Shown here: positions 35,647 to 44,085 of the stretch, piece after piece | Numbering within the stretch: the stretch's first letter is position 1 | Layout of the letters: the number at the start of each line of letters is the position of its first letter | Origin: Novosphingobium subterraneum | GTDB lineage: Bacteria > Pseudomonadota > Alphaproteobacteria > Sphingomonadales > Sphingomonadaceae | Assembly (NCBI RefSeq): GCF_000807925.1 | Contig: NZ_JRVC01000006.1 | Span: 124,001-188,000 of the forward strand | DNA: 64,000 bases | Direction of reading: 5' to 3' | The notes under the pieces: generated by a model | Database searches by the model: none | Seen by the model: the letters and a program-made list of their open reading frames with translations, nothing else | What the model was told of the DNA's origin: nothing | Program-made: the position numbers and the translations under genes

Positions 35647-37365
35647 TTATCCCGCAAGCGCCTCGCTGTCGAGATCGTAGAGCAGCGCTGCGCCCGCCAT
35701 GGCGGAGGAGCCGAGGCCTCGCGCTTCGGGTACGATCACGCGGTTGAAGAACTTGGTGACCGCGATCTTGCCGTGCAGGTCGGACGCGCGCGACTGGCGT
35801 GCCAGCTGCCAACCGGCGACAGCGACGGCGCACATCGTGGTGAAGGGCACCGAGCCCGCCAGCTTGTCGTCCAGCGAGGCAGTAGTGCTCATCCATTGGC
35901 CAATGGCCGCCGCGTCCCTGGCGAGCGCGGCGACTTCGGGGACGTCTTCCATTTCCGACGCGATCTCGGCCATCAGGGCCTGCAGCACGCCGCCGTTTTC
36001 GTATCCGAGCTTGCGCGTGACGAGATCCGCCGCCTGGATGCCGTTGGTGCCCTCGTAGATCGGAGCAATCCGTGAATCGCGCAGGTGCTGGGCCGCGCCG
36101 GTCTCCTCGATAAAGCCCATGCCGCCGTGGACCTGAATGCCGAGGCTGGCGACTTCGCAGCCGATGTCGGTGCCCCACGCCTTGAGCATCGGCACGAGCA
36201 GTTCCGCGCGCTTCTGCGCCGCTTCGTTGCCGAGCGCACCGCGATCGACCTGGCCTGCGGTGTAGTAGAGCAGGGCGCGGCTGCCTTCGGTCAGCGCCCG
36301 CATGCGCATCAGCATGCGGCGCACGTCGGGATGTTCGATGATCGCGACGGGGGCCTTGTCGGCCGAACCGGCGCGGGCCGACTGCACACGGTCACGCGCA
36401 TAGGCCCGCGCCTGCTGGAAGGCGCGCTCGGCGATCTGCACGCCCTGGCTGCCGACATTGATGCGGGCCGAGTTCATCATCGTGAACATGGCCCGCAAGC
36501 CGCCGTTCTCGTGGCCGACCATCTCGCCGATGCATTCGCCATCGTCGCCATAGCTCATGACGCAGGTGGGCGAGGCATGGATGCCAAGCTTGTGCTCGAT
36601 CGAGACGCAGCGCACATCGTTGCGTGCGCCAAGCGATCCGTCCTGTTCCACGTGAAACTTCGGCACGATAAACAGCGAGATACCGCGCGAACCTTCCGGC
36701 GCACCCGGCGTGCGGGCAAGAACGAGGTGGACCACGTTATCAGCCGCGTCATGCTCGCCGAACGTGATGTAGATCTTGGTCCCGGCGATGCGCCACTTGC
36801 CGGCGTGAGGCCCTTCGGTGATCGGCGTGGCGGTGGTGCGCAGCGCTCCAACATCGGAGCCGGCCTGCGGCTCGGTCAGGTTCATCGTGCCCGACCACTC
36901 GCCGCTGATCAGCTTGGGCAGGTACATGGCCTTTTGCGCGTCGCTGCCGTGATGCTCCAGCGCCTCGATCGCGCCAACAGTGAGCATCGGTAGCAGGGTG
37001 AAGCCCATGTTGGCCGCGCCCAGCGTTTCGAGAGTGGCAGTGGCCAGCGTGAACGGCAGTCCCTGACCGCCAAATTCCGTGGACCCCGCGATCGAGTTCC
37101 AGCCCTGCTCGACGAAGGCCTTGTAAGCGTCGACATAGCCGGGGGGCAGTGTCACCTCGCCATCGCGCCACTTCGCGCCGATCTGGTCGCCCGCGCGGTG
37201 CAGCGGCGCCCATTCGCCCGCAGCGAATGCGCCAATGCCTTCGACGATCGCCTCGACCAGATCGGGCGTGGCAGCGGCAAAACGTTCGCTCTGGGCCAGT
37301 TCGTCGATCCCGGCGCTCACGCGGATGGCGAGAAGCTGGTCGGCGGTGGGCGGCGTGAAAGTCAT
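35647..37365 (-). CDS. Acyl-CoA dehydrogenase with C-terminal extension (DmdC/FadE5-like)
   Basis: 572-aa enzyme, longer than the 380-residue class, of the group that includes 3-methylmercaptopropionyl-CoA dehydrogenase and long-chain acyl-CoA dehydrogenases. Seen: MNLTEPQAGSDVGALRT, GTKIYITFGEHDAADN, MNSARINVGSQGVQIAERA, GMGFIEETGAAQHLRD, RIAPIYEGTNGIQA, and a C-terminal helical domain (about 460-572). ATG follows AGGAGAGGACG. A parS-like site lies inside the coding sequence at 36644. Confidence 0.93.
   Translation of the reverse strand: MTFTPPTADQLLAIRVSAGIDELAQSERFAAATPDLVEAIVEGIGAFAAGEWAPLHRAGDQIGAKWRDGEVTLPPGYVDAYKAFVEQGWNSIAGSTEFGGQGLPFTLATATLETLGAANMGFTLLPMLTVGAIEALEHHGSDAQKAMYLPKLISGEWSGTMNLTEPQAGSDVGALRTTATPITEGPHAGKWRIAGTKIYITFGEHDAADNVVHLVLARTPGAPEGSRGISLFIVPKFHVEQDGSLGARNDVRCVSIEHKLGIHASPTCVMSYGDDGECIGEMVGHENGGLRAMFTMMNSARINVGSQGVQIAERAFQQARAYARDRVQSARAGSADKAPVAIIEHPDVRRMLMRMRALTEGSRALLYYTAGQVDRGALGNEAAQKRAELLVPMLKAWGTDIGCEVASLGIQVHGGMGFIEETGAAQHLRDSRIAPIYEGTNGIQAADLVTRKLGYENGGVLQALMAEIASEMEDVPEVAALARDAAAIGQWMSTTASLDDKLAGSVPFTTMCAVAVAGWQLARQSRASDLHGKIAVTKFFNRVIVPEARGLGSSAMAGAALLYDLDSEALAG
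36644..36659. other. parS-like ParB-binding site inside acyl-CoA dehydrogenase gene
   Basis: TGTTCCACGTGAAACT has one mismatch to the Bacillus-type parS TGTTCCACGTGAAACA. It is the rightmost of the six sites, about 6 kb past parB towards oriC. Confidence 0.75.
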
Positions 37366-37446
37366 CGTCCTCTCCTGTCTCGCGCAATTTCAGGCGCAGG
37401 GCATGTGCGCTTGGCGCGGAGCCTGGGTCTCCCTATAGCGAGCCTG

Positions 37447-38394
37447 ATGGAGCCGACAAAGCCTTCCAAAGTGCATCTGTCCGACGCCCGAGGACTCGAG
37501 CTCGCCGCGCAGGTCATCACGCGCGGCGGGACGGTCGCCGTGCCGACCGAGACGGTCTATGGCTTGGCCGCCCGCGCCGACGACGATGCGGCGGTGGCCG
37601 GGATCTACCGCGCCAAGGGCCGGCCCGATTTCAACCCGCTGATCGTGCACGTGCCCGACGTTACGGCCGCCGAAGCTCTTGCTCTGTTTGACAGGCGCGC
37701 GACGAGCCTGGCGAAGGCCTTCTGGCCCGGTGCGCTGACCATTGTCCTGCCCTTGCGCGAGGGTGCACGATTGGCGCCCGCCGTCAGCGCCGGATTGCCC
37801 ACCGTGGCCCTGCGTTGTCCGGCACATCCGGTAATGCAGGCCCTGTTGAAAACCTGTGGATTGCCACTCGCCGCACCATCGGCGAATCGCTCGGGCGCGG
37901 TGAGCCCGACCAGCGCAGCCCATGTCGGGGCATCTCTGGGTGACCGCGTCGACCTGATTCTCGATGGCGGCGAGACGCGGCAGGGAATCGAATCCACGAT
38001 CGTCGGCCTGCGCGCGGATGGGTCATGGACCGTCCTGCGTCCGGGCCCGATCACCGAAGCCGAAATTGCCGGGGTTCTGGGCGGACAGAGCGCCGCCATG
38101 ACGTCAGCAAAGATCGAGGCTCCGGGGCAGCTGGCGAGCCACTACGCCCCGGGCAAGCCCGTGCGGCTGAACGCGGTGGAGCCGCGGGCAGGGGAGTTCA
38201 TGATCGGCTTCGGCGATATCGCGGGAGACGTGACGCTGTCGGCAGCTGGCGATCTGGCGGAGGCGGCTGCGCGGCTCTACGCCTGCCTGCATCAAGGCTC
38301 GACGGCGCCGCAACCGCTTATCGCCGTGGCACCGATCCCCGACGAAGGCATCGGCGTGGCGATCAACGACCGCCTGCGCCGTGCTGCGGCCTAG
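37447..38394 (+). CDS. tsaC: L-threonylcarbamoyladenylate synthase, Sua5 type
   Basis: 315-aa enzyme making the activated carbamoyl-threonine for the t6A37 modification of tRNAs that read ANN codons. The YrdC/Sua5 domain is clear: VAVPTETVYGLAARA, IYRAKGRPDFNPLIVHV, LPLAAPSANRSGAVSPTSA, IESTIVGL. The C-terminal Sua5 extension (LASHYAPGKPVRLN onward) distinguishes it from short TsaC. The frame is open upstream, but the ATG at 37447 gives the proper start. It runs head-on against the minus-strand genes between it and the origin. Confidence 0.94.
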   Translation: MEPTKPSKVHLSDARGLELAAQVITRGGTVAVPTETVYGLAARADDDAAVAGIYRAKGRPDFNPLIVHVPDVTAAEALALFDRRATSLAKAFWPGALTIVLPLREGARLAPAVSAGLPTVALRCPAHPVMQALLKTCGLPLAAPSANRSGAVSPTSAAHVGASLGDRVDLILDGGETRQGIESTIVGLRADGSWTVLRPGPITEAEIAGVLGGQSAAMTSAKIEAPGQLASHYAPGKPVRLNAVEPRAGEFMIGFGDIAGDVTLSAAGDLAEAAARLYACLHQGSTAPQPLIAVAPIPDEGIGVAINDRLRRAAA

Positions 38395-38400
38395 AGCGCT

Positions 38401-38748
38401 TTAGTCGCGTGCCTCATAGGGCACGCTGGCCCGCATCGCGTCCATCTCGGCATAGATGCTGCGGGCGTCACTGCAGGCCTCATCATCACCACGGCTGCAA
38501 TCGCGGCGCGCCTCTTCGTATTGCCGCGCAAGCTTGCCATAGCGCTCTTCACGGCGGCGGATTTCGCGGCCGCGCTTCTGGTCCCGCTCGGAATCGCTGA
38601 CCGTGATGCGATCGTAGACGCCAGCCGTCGTGTTGACGGCCTTCGCGCCCACCCGCACCGGCGCTGTCGCCAAGTCGAACGCGCTTTTGGCGACGCAGCC
38701 GGAAAGCGCGAACGCCAGAATGGAAAGCCCTGTCAGGCGACGGCGCAT
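38401..38748 (-). CDS. Small lipoprotein, charged helical, unknown function
   Basis: 115-aa protein. Signal peptide with lipobox ALSGC (MRRRLTGLSILAFALSGC), then a segment AFDLATAPVRVGAKAVNTT and a highly charged helix (SERDQKRGREIRRREERYGKLARQYEEARRDC) likely to be a coiled coil. Two Cys near the end may pair. ATG at 38748 has GGAGAA ten bases before it; the frame also reads a TTG slightly earlier. No known family is recognised. Its stop lies 7 bp from the tsaC stop. Confidence 0.78.
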   Translation of the reverse strand: MRRRLTGLSILAFALSGCVAKSAFDLATAPVRVGAKAVNTTAGVYDRITVSDSERDQKRGREIRRREERYGKLARQYEEARRDCSRGDDEACSDARSIYAEMDAMRASVPYEARD

Positions 38749-38855
38749 GAACTTCTCCCTCAAGGGAAAAATCCCACTATCCTAGCCACTTGGCAAGCAG
38801 GACCTGCACCAGTTTGGTCCTCGCGGAGTCAATCCGGTGCAGGTTGCACTGCAGG

Positions 38856-39659
38856 TCACTGGCCGTCGGCATCTTCGCTGGCGTCAGCCGCGCCTGCCGT
38901 ATCCTTATCGCTGTTCGGCGTGACGCCATTCTCGCAGACCAGCTTGCCCGAGCCCATGGCGCTGACCTTGCAGGTAGCGCGGCCGAAAACACGCACTTCG
39001 CCCGAACCCATGATGTTGGCGTTGACGTGTCCGATGGAGGCAAAGCGGGCATTGCCCGAACCGGCAACGTCGACCTTGACATCGTCGACCGTCAGCCCGT
39101 CCATTTCGGCATCGCCGCTGCCGGCGACAGTCATCTTCAATTCCCTGGCCTTGCCCGCCGCGCGCAGCTTGCCCGAACCGACCACGTCGATGCCGAGCTT
39201 CTGCGCGTCGATCGCGCGCGCCTCGACCACGCCTGACCCGGCGACGGTGATCTTGGCATCGCTGCCGCCGAGCTGGTCTGTGGTAAGATTGCCGGATCCG
39301 GCCAGCACGACCTCGCTCAACGCTGGAAGCGTGACGTTGACCGTAGCCGCGCGGGTTGACTGGCCGAGCTTCCAATCCTCGCGCGTGATGCCAAGCTGGC
39401 CTTCGGACAGGGCAAAGCGCAGCTTGTCGGCGCCTTCGCCCTCGACCGTGATCGCCAGCTTGTCGCCCCGGGTGATGCGCACGTTGTCGGGACCGAGCAG
39501 GGCAATGCCGGTCGGCGCCGCACCGCTTAGATCGAGATCGGCAAGCGGAACGCCCTTCTTGCCATTGAACGAGATATTGCCGCCGTCACAACCAGCGAGC
39601 GAAGTGGCCAGACCCATGACGGCAACACCAGCAAGCGCGCGAGCAAAATTCCTTAACAT
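38856..39659 (-). CDS. Lipoprotein with GIN (DUF2807) head domain
   Basis: 267-aa envelope protein. Lipobox TSLAGC follows the signal (MLRNFARALAGVAVMGLA). The body shows the repetitive beta-helix pattern of DUF2807: VVLAGSGNLTT, ITVAGSGVVEA, GIDVVGSGKLRA, MTVAGSGDAEM, VDVAGSGNARF, NIMGSGEVRV, SAMGSGKLVC, one turn about every 20 residues. Likely surface or periplasmic adhesion/scaffold; function unknown. ATG follows AGGAGTGACCAAGTC. Confidence 0.88.
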   Translation of the reverse strand: MLRNFARALAGVAVMGLATSLAGCDGGNISFNGKKGVPLADLDLSGAAPTGIALLGPDNVRITRGDKLAITVEGEGADKLRFALSEGQLGITREDWKLGQSTRAATVNVTLPALSEVVLAGSGNLTTDQLGGSDAKITVAGSGVVEARAIDAQKLGIDVVGSGKLRAAGKARELKMTVAGSGDAEMDGLTVDDVKVDVAGSGNARFASIGHVNANIMGSGEVRVFGRATCKVSAMGSGKLVCENGVTPNSDKDTAGAADASEDADGQ

Positions 39660-39773
39660 GACTTGGTCACTCCTGACGCTATTTCTGACTGTATTGCCGA
39701 TATAACACGGTGATACGATCTCGACCAAGTCGTTGGTGGAGCCGGGCCATAAGTTGGTCGCAAAACCGGCAAC

Positions 39774-39808
39774 GAAAAAGGCCCCCGGTTTCCCGGAGGC
39801 CTCTTTTC
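39774..39808 (-). terminator. Terminator after carD
   Basis: On the minus strand, AAAAGAGGCCTCCGGG, a short AAA loop and CCCGGGGGCC are followed by TTTTT. It lies 20 bp past the carD stop codon. Confidence 0.85.
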
Positions 39809-39830
39809 ATGCGCAAGTGCGTGAAACGGA

Positions 39831-40355
39831 TCAGGCCGTTTCGTAGTACTTCGGCGCGTGTTCGTTGAGGATCGCGAGGATCTTCTTGAGCGCAGCAGGC
39901 TCGTCGGTCTTTTCCATTGCCGCGAGTTCGCGGGCGAGGCGCGAGGAAGCCGCTTCGAAGATCTGGCGTTCCGAGTAGGACTGCTCCGGCTGATCGTCGG
40001 CGCGGAACAGGTCGCGCGTCACTTCGGCGATCGACACGAGGTCACCGGAGTTGATCTTCGCTTCGTATTCCTGGGCGCGGCGCGACCACATGGTGCGCTT
40101 GACCTTGGGCTTGCCCTTGAGAGTATCGAGCGCTTCGCGCAGCGTCTTGTCGGACGACAGCTTGCGCATTCCGATCGCTTCGACCTTGTTGACAGGAACG
40201 CGCAAAGTCATGCGTTCCTTTTCGAAGCGCAGCACGTAGAGCTGCAGCTTCATGCCGGCAATTTCTTCGTCCTGAAGTTCGACCACCCGGCCGACACCAT
40301 GCTTCGGATAAACGACGTAGTCCCCAACATCGAAGGCGAGAGCCTTACCTGCCAT
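39831..40355 (-). CDS. carD: CarD-family transcription regulator
   Basis: 174-aa RNA-polymerase-binding protein. The N-terminal RID domain (FDVGDYVVYPKHGVGRV, LQLYVLRFEKERMTLRVP) contacts the beta subunit; the C-terminal helical domain (MWSRRAQEYEAKINSGDLVSIAEVTRDL) touches promoter DNA and stabilises open complexes, notably at rRNA promoters. ATG at 40355 was chosen for the MAGKALAF start with AGGA upstream; the frame is open 23 codons further. It is preceded by a 349-bp gene-free region. Confidence 0.95.
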   Translation of the reverse strand: MAGKALAFDVGDYVVYPKHGVGRVVELQDEEIAGMKLQLYVLRFEKERMTLRVPVNKVEAIGMRKLSSDKTLREALDTLKGKPKVKRTMWSRRAQEYEAKINSGDLVSIAEVTRDLFRADDQPEQSYSERQIFEAASSRLARELAAMEKTDEPAALKKILAILNEHAPKYYETA

Positions 40356-40704
40356 TGGTAATCCTTTCGACGCGGGCAGGACCGGCAAACGGAGATCAGC
40401 GAAGCCATTGGGGGAAATGGACATGAGCCCGCCGGATCGACGGTCATGCGAGGCTTGCGATCCGGTTGCTGTTCTTGTCCTGCCGTTTTTCGTGGTGAAA
40501 GACGCCGGACGGGCATGAACCCACCGGCGCTTGGCGGCCTACATAACATCTCGGCAACAAAATTACCACCCCTGAACGCACTGCAGCGCAGCGGAAATCG
40601 TTTGCTGTCTCCGTTGCGAAGACAACAAACGCCTTACGCTGCGCAGGCGGAGGGTCGGAAGCGCAAGGGCGGCAGGAGCCACCGGCCCTTGCAACGTGCT
40701 GAAA
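40356..40704. other. Gene-free region between fdxA and carD with structured element
   Basis: 349 bp without a convincing ORF in either direction. The carD promoter and leader must lie in the half next to carD. A two-step inverted repeat at 40581-40646 is the only marked structure. I see no riboswitch or tRNA here. Confidence 0.6.
40581..40646. repeat. Two-tier inverted repeat (nested stems) downstream of fdxA
   Basis: Outer arms CAGCGCAGCG (40584-40593) and CGCTGCGCAG (40637-40646) enclose inner arms CGTTTGCTGTCT and AGACAACAAACG (one mismatch) around a 7-9-nt loop. As RNA on either strand it gives a long interrupted hairpin. It could end fdxA transcripts or be a small structured RNA; no T-run follows. 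Confidence 0.55.
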
Positions 40705-41043
40705 TCAGTCGCCTTCGCCGGGCTCGGCGGAGAAGTACTTGTCGAACTTGCCTTCTTCGCCCTTGTGCTCGTCGGCATCGGCCGGAGCGTCCTTCTTGGC
40801 GGTGATGTTCGGCCACTCTGCCGAATACTTGGCGTTCAGTTCAAGCCACTGCTCGAGCCCGGATTCGGTATCGGGCAGAATCGCTTCGGCCGGGCATTCC
40901 GGTTCGCACACGCCGCAGTCGATGCACTCGCTGGGGTTGATCACCAGCATGTTCTCGCCCTCGTAAAAGCAATCAACGGGGCACACTTCGACGCAATCCA
41001 TGAACTTGCAGCGGATACAGGCGTCGGTGACGACGTAGGTCAT
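40705..41043 (-). CDS. fdxA: Seven-iron ferredoxin FdxA
   Basis: 112-aa electron carrier. Cysteines at 9, 17 and 50 fit a [3Fe-4S] cluster, and 21, 40, 43 and 46 a [4Fe-4S] cluster ([32 protein letters not shown]). The C-terminal tail is acidic ([16 protein letters not shown]), typical of alphaproteobacterial FdxA. It likely supplies low-potential electrons to unidentified partners. Follows the S4-domain gene after 73 bp. Confidence 0.96.
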   Translation of the reverse strand: MTYVVTDACIRCKFMDCVEVCPVDCFYEGENMLVINPSECIDCGVCEPECPAEAILPDTESGLEQWLELNAKYSAEWPNITAKKDAPADADEHKGEEGKFDKYFSAEPGEGD

Positions 41044-41116
41044 GGCGATTTTATCCCTCAGGTCTTCGTTTGAGGCCGTGCTAGAGGGCTTTATGCCGTG
41101 GCGTCAAGCGGGGCCA

Positions 41117-41401
41117 TCAAACCGGCAACCCGTCTGGCGAGGATTGGTCAGGAATTTCGAGCACACGGTAGCAGGATTGTGCTTCGCTGGCCGGGCCGCG
41201 CCGTCCGGGGATCGCCAGAACCTCGATAACGGTCACCCGGCTGCGCATCGGCAGGACGAGCACGTCGCCCATCTTCACGCCCGCGCTGCATCGCTCGATC
41301 CGGCGGCCGTTGAGGCGGATGTGGCCCGCGGAAACCCAATCTTGGGCAAGGCCGCGGCTGCCGGCGAAACGGGTGAACCAGAGGAACTTGTCGATCCGCA
41401 A
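41117..41401 (-). CDS. S4-domain RNA-binding protein, Hsp15-like (TTG start)
   Basis: 94-aa RNA-binding protein with one S4 domain: RIDKFLWFTRFAGSRGLAQDWVSAGHIRLNGRRI, then a short tail. The family start MRIDKFLWF begins at a TTG codon (41401); no ATG fits. Hsp15-type proteins bind stalled 50S subunits with nascent chain; that role is inference from similarity. It begins 17 bp after the stop of the helicase gene, so the two are probably co-transcribed. Confidence 0.85.
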   Translation of the reverse strand: MRIDKFLWFTRFAGSRGLAQDWVSAGHIRLNGRRIERCSAGVKMGDVLVLPMRSRVTVIEVLAIPGRRGPASEAQSCYRVLEIPDQSSPDGLPV

Positions 41402-41418
41402 GCAGGCTGTCTCCTCTC

Positions 41419-43980
41419 CTATCGCGCCACCAGTTCGGCGAGCGCGGCAAATGCTCCTGTGGGTGGCGGCTTCGGTCTTTCCGGCTCGGTCGCAGGTTCG
41501 CGACGGGAAGGCCGCCAGTCCCATAGTGGCGGGTGCGGGGGGCCGAATGCCTTTTCGGGCAGGCTGCGCCCCATGTGCACGCGAAAGCCTCCGGCACGCA
41601 GCAAGGCGGCATAAGCGGCGGTCGAAAGACTCATCGAGCGGGCAATCGCGGGATCCAGGAAGACGCGCCTTGCCTTCGTGGCCATGCGGGTTGCATGCGC
41701 CGCCTGGAGCAGCTTTTCGGCAAGATCGACCCGAAGACTTTCGTTGCCGAGCCTGCGGTATCCGGCAGGTGCAATCTTCGCGTGGACAACCGGCTGCATC
41801 GTCTCGGGCGGCAGGGGCGCAGGTCTGCCCCAGATGCGCGCCAGCCGGTGCCACGCCTGCATCGCACCAGGGCGCAAGGCATTGGGCAGGAACAGGTCGA
41901 GCGCACCAATGCGCACGCCCAGCTTCTTCAGGCGCTGGCGCTGCGCTGCGTCGAGCCGGTCCAGTCCCGAGCCTTCCCGCACCAGCACCCCGCCCGCTTC
42001 CACGAGATGGAGCAGCAGCGCGCGCAGTTCAGGCCCGGAAGCGGGATCGCGGCTGGCTTCGTCGAGCGCAAGCAGGGGTTTGAGATGACGCTGGTGCTGC
42101 GTCTGCAACCAGCCGTCCAGCGCCGCGACGACTTCCGCCTTGTCGGTGGGAGCAAGCCTGTCCAGCGCGACGTCGGGCTTGAGCCGAGGGGCCAGCATGG
42201 TTCGCCCGCGCTCGAGCTTGGCGACCACCGTGTCCTGCCAGACCAGCGCGGTGTCCTCGAACTCGATGCCCCTGGATTCGCGCGTGGCTTTGGCCAGCGC
42301 CTTGGCGCGATTGTGCAGGAGGCCCGGCAAGTGGCGCTCGGCGGCAGCCAGCAGCAGTCGGCGATCCTCGGCACGGGCGAGGGGATCGACCACGAAGCGG
42401 AAGCCCTCAAGATGTCCGATCGGCTCGTCATCCACGAGTACCGCGCCCTCGTCCGACAGACGCACCGGCAGCAGCGATGCGTCAGCCCCGGCCTTGCGCA
42501 TCAGCACGGCAGTGCGGCGATTGACGAAGCGTTCGGTCAGCCGCGCGTGCAGCGCATCGGAAAGGCGCGCCTCTACGGCGCGGGCGCGGGCGGACATTTC
42601 GTCCTTGGCAAGCACCCAGTCAGGCCGCTGCGCGATGTAAGCCCACGAACGGATTGCGGAAATTCGAGCCTGCAGAGTGTCGATATCGCCCGAAGGATTG
42701 TCGAGCTGGGCGATCGCCTGCGCCACGTAGTCCGCGCCGAGATAGCCATGGCGCAGATCCTGCCACAGGCGGGCGACGAAGCGGCTGTGCGTTTCCTCCC
42801 CCTGCGAGCGGAAATCGGGCAGGCGGCAGACGTCCCAGAACCGTTCGACCGCACGCTTGCCACGAACGCTCGATGCCGTATCCGCATCTTCGGCCAGGCG
42901 TTTGAGCACAGCAAGGTCGATAGCCTGCGGAGGTGTCGCCAGTTCGGGGCGAGGGGGAAGGCTTTCGAGGTCCTCGATCAATGTTGCAATGCTGTCGAAA
43001 CGTGGCTCCGCCTCGCGCCAGAACAGGCGGGTGAGGGGCGGGAAGCGGTGTTCCTCGATCGCGTAGATTTCCTCGTCGGTGAATTCAGGATTGGTGCCGC
43101 CCGCGCCTGCCAACGTGCCGAAAGTGCCATCGCGCTGGTGCCGCCCGGCGCGGCCGGCGATCTGTGCCATTTCCACTGTCGTCAGGCGGCGCTGGCGATG
43201 GCCGTCGAACTTGGACAAACCGGCGAAGGCGACATGATGGACATCGAGATTGAGCCCCATGCCCACGGCATCGGTGGCAACGAGATAGTCGACCTCGCCC
43301 GCCTGGTACATCGCCACCTGGGCATTGCGGGTCTGCGGGCTGAGCGCACCCATGACCACCGCCGCACCCCCACGGAACCGCCGCAGCATCTCGGCCATGA
43401 CATAGACCTGCTCGGCACTGAAGGCGACAATCGCGCTGCGCGGCGGAATGCGCGAAAGCTTCTTGGCACCGACATGGGTGAGCGTCGAAAAGCGCGGGCG
43501 GGTGACGACTTCCGCCTCGGGCACCAGCGCCTTGATCATTGGCTCCAATGTCGAGGAGCCAAGCAGCATCGTCTCCTCGCGCCCCCGCGTGTGCAGCAGA
43601 CGGTCAGTGAAGACGTGGCCGCGTTCGGGATCGGCGGAGAGTTGCGCCTCGTCCAGCGCGACGAAGGCAAGGTCCGGGCGCGAAGGCATCGCCTCGACCG
43701 TGCAGAGATGCCAGCGCGCGCCCTTGGGCTCGATCTTCTCCTCGCCGGTGATCAGCGCGACGTTGTCCGCGCCCTTGATCGCGCAGACACGGTCATAGAC
43801 CTCACGCGCCAGCAGCCGCAGCGGAAAGCCGATCGCACCCGAGGAGTGCGCGCAGAGACGTTCGATCGCGAGGTGGGTCTTGCCGGTGTTGGTCGGCCCA
43901 AGCACCGCCTTGACCACGCCTCCACCATTTGCGCCGGTGTGGGCGCTCTTCCGAGGCTGGGCAGGAATGCGCGGGGCCAT
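41419..43980 (-). CDS. Superfamily 2 RNA/DNA helicase, Suv3-like
   Basis: 853-aa helicase. Walker A GPTNTGKTHLA, DEAQ box VALDEAQLSAD, LLGSSTL (motif III), YLVATDAVGMGLNLDV (motif V) and QIAGRAGRHQRDG (motif VI) match the Suv3/SKI2-like group that in mitochondria works with RNA-degrading enzymes. A long C-terminal alphaproteobacterial extension (about 400-853) lacks known domains. The start is uncertain: ATG at 43980 was used; ATGs at 44001 and 44010 are in frame. A terminator-like hairpin for rho lies just upstream. Confidence 0.9.
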   Translation of the reverse strand: MAPRIPAQPRKSAHTGANGGGVVKAVLGPTNTGKTHLAIERLCAHSSGAIGFPLRLLAREVYDRVCAIKGADNVALITGEEKIEPKGARWHLCTVEAMPSRPDLAFVALDEAQLSADPERGHVFTDRLLHTRGREETMLLGSSTLEPMIKALVPEAEVVTRPRFSTLTHVGAKKLSRIPPRSAIVAFSAEQVYVMAEMLRRFRGGAAVVMGALSPQTRNAQVAMYQAGEVDYLVATDAVGMGLNLDVHHVAFAGLSKFDGHRQRRLTTVEMAQIAGRAGRHQRDGTFGTLAGAGGTNPEFTDEEIYAIEEHRFPPLTRLFWREAEPRFDSIATLIEDLESLPPRPELATPPQAIDLAVLKRLAEDADTASSVRGKRAVERFWDVCRLPDFRSQGEETHSRFVARLWQDLRHGYLGADYVAQAIAQLDNPSGDIDTLQARISAIRSWAYIAQRPDWVLAKDEMSARARAVEARLSDALHARLTERFVNRRTAVLMRKAGADASLLPVRLSDEGAVLVDDEPIGHLEGFRFVVDPLARAEDRRLLLAAAERHLPGLLHNRAKALAKATRESRGIEFEDTALVWQDTVVAKLERGRTMLAPRLKPDVALDRLAPTDKAEVVAALDGWLQTQHQRHLKPLLALDEASRDPASGPELRALLLHLVEAGGVLVREGSGLDRLDAAQRQRLKKLGVRIGALDLFLPNALRPGAMQAWHRLARIWGRPAPLPPETMQPVVHAKIAPAGYRRLGNESLRVDLAEKLLQAAHATRMATKARRVFLDPAIARSMSLSTAAYAALLRAGGFRVHMGRSLPEKAFGPPHPPLWDWRPSRREPATEPERPKPPPTGAFAALAELVAR

Positions 43981-44018
43981 GTGTCTGAATGTGGCGGGCA
44001 TGATGCCCATAAACAAGA

Positions 44019-44043
44019 AAGGGCGGGGAATTTATCCCCGCCC
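44019..44043. terminator. Terminator hairpin between rho and the helicase gene
   Basis: AAAGGGCGGGG with CCCCGCCCTCG around an AATTTAT loop. On the minus strand CTTTCTTGTTT follows. It ends rho transcripts 43 bp after the stop. Confidence 0.8.
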
Positions 44044-44085
44044 TCGATTCTCGTGCGCTCATCGAGCTTACTGGTTCCCCCAGAG

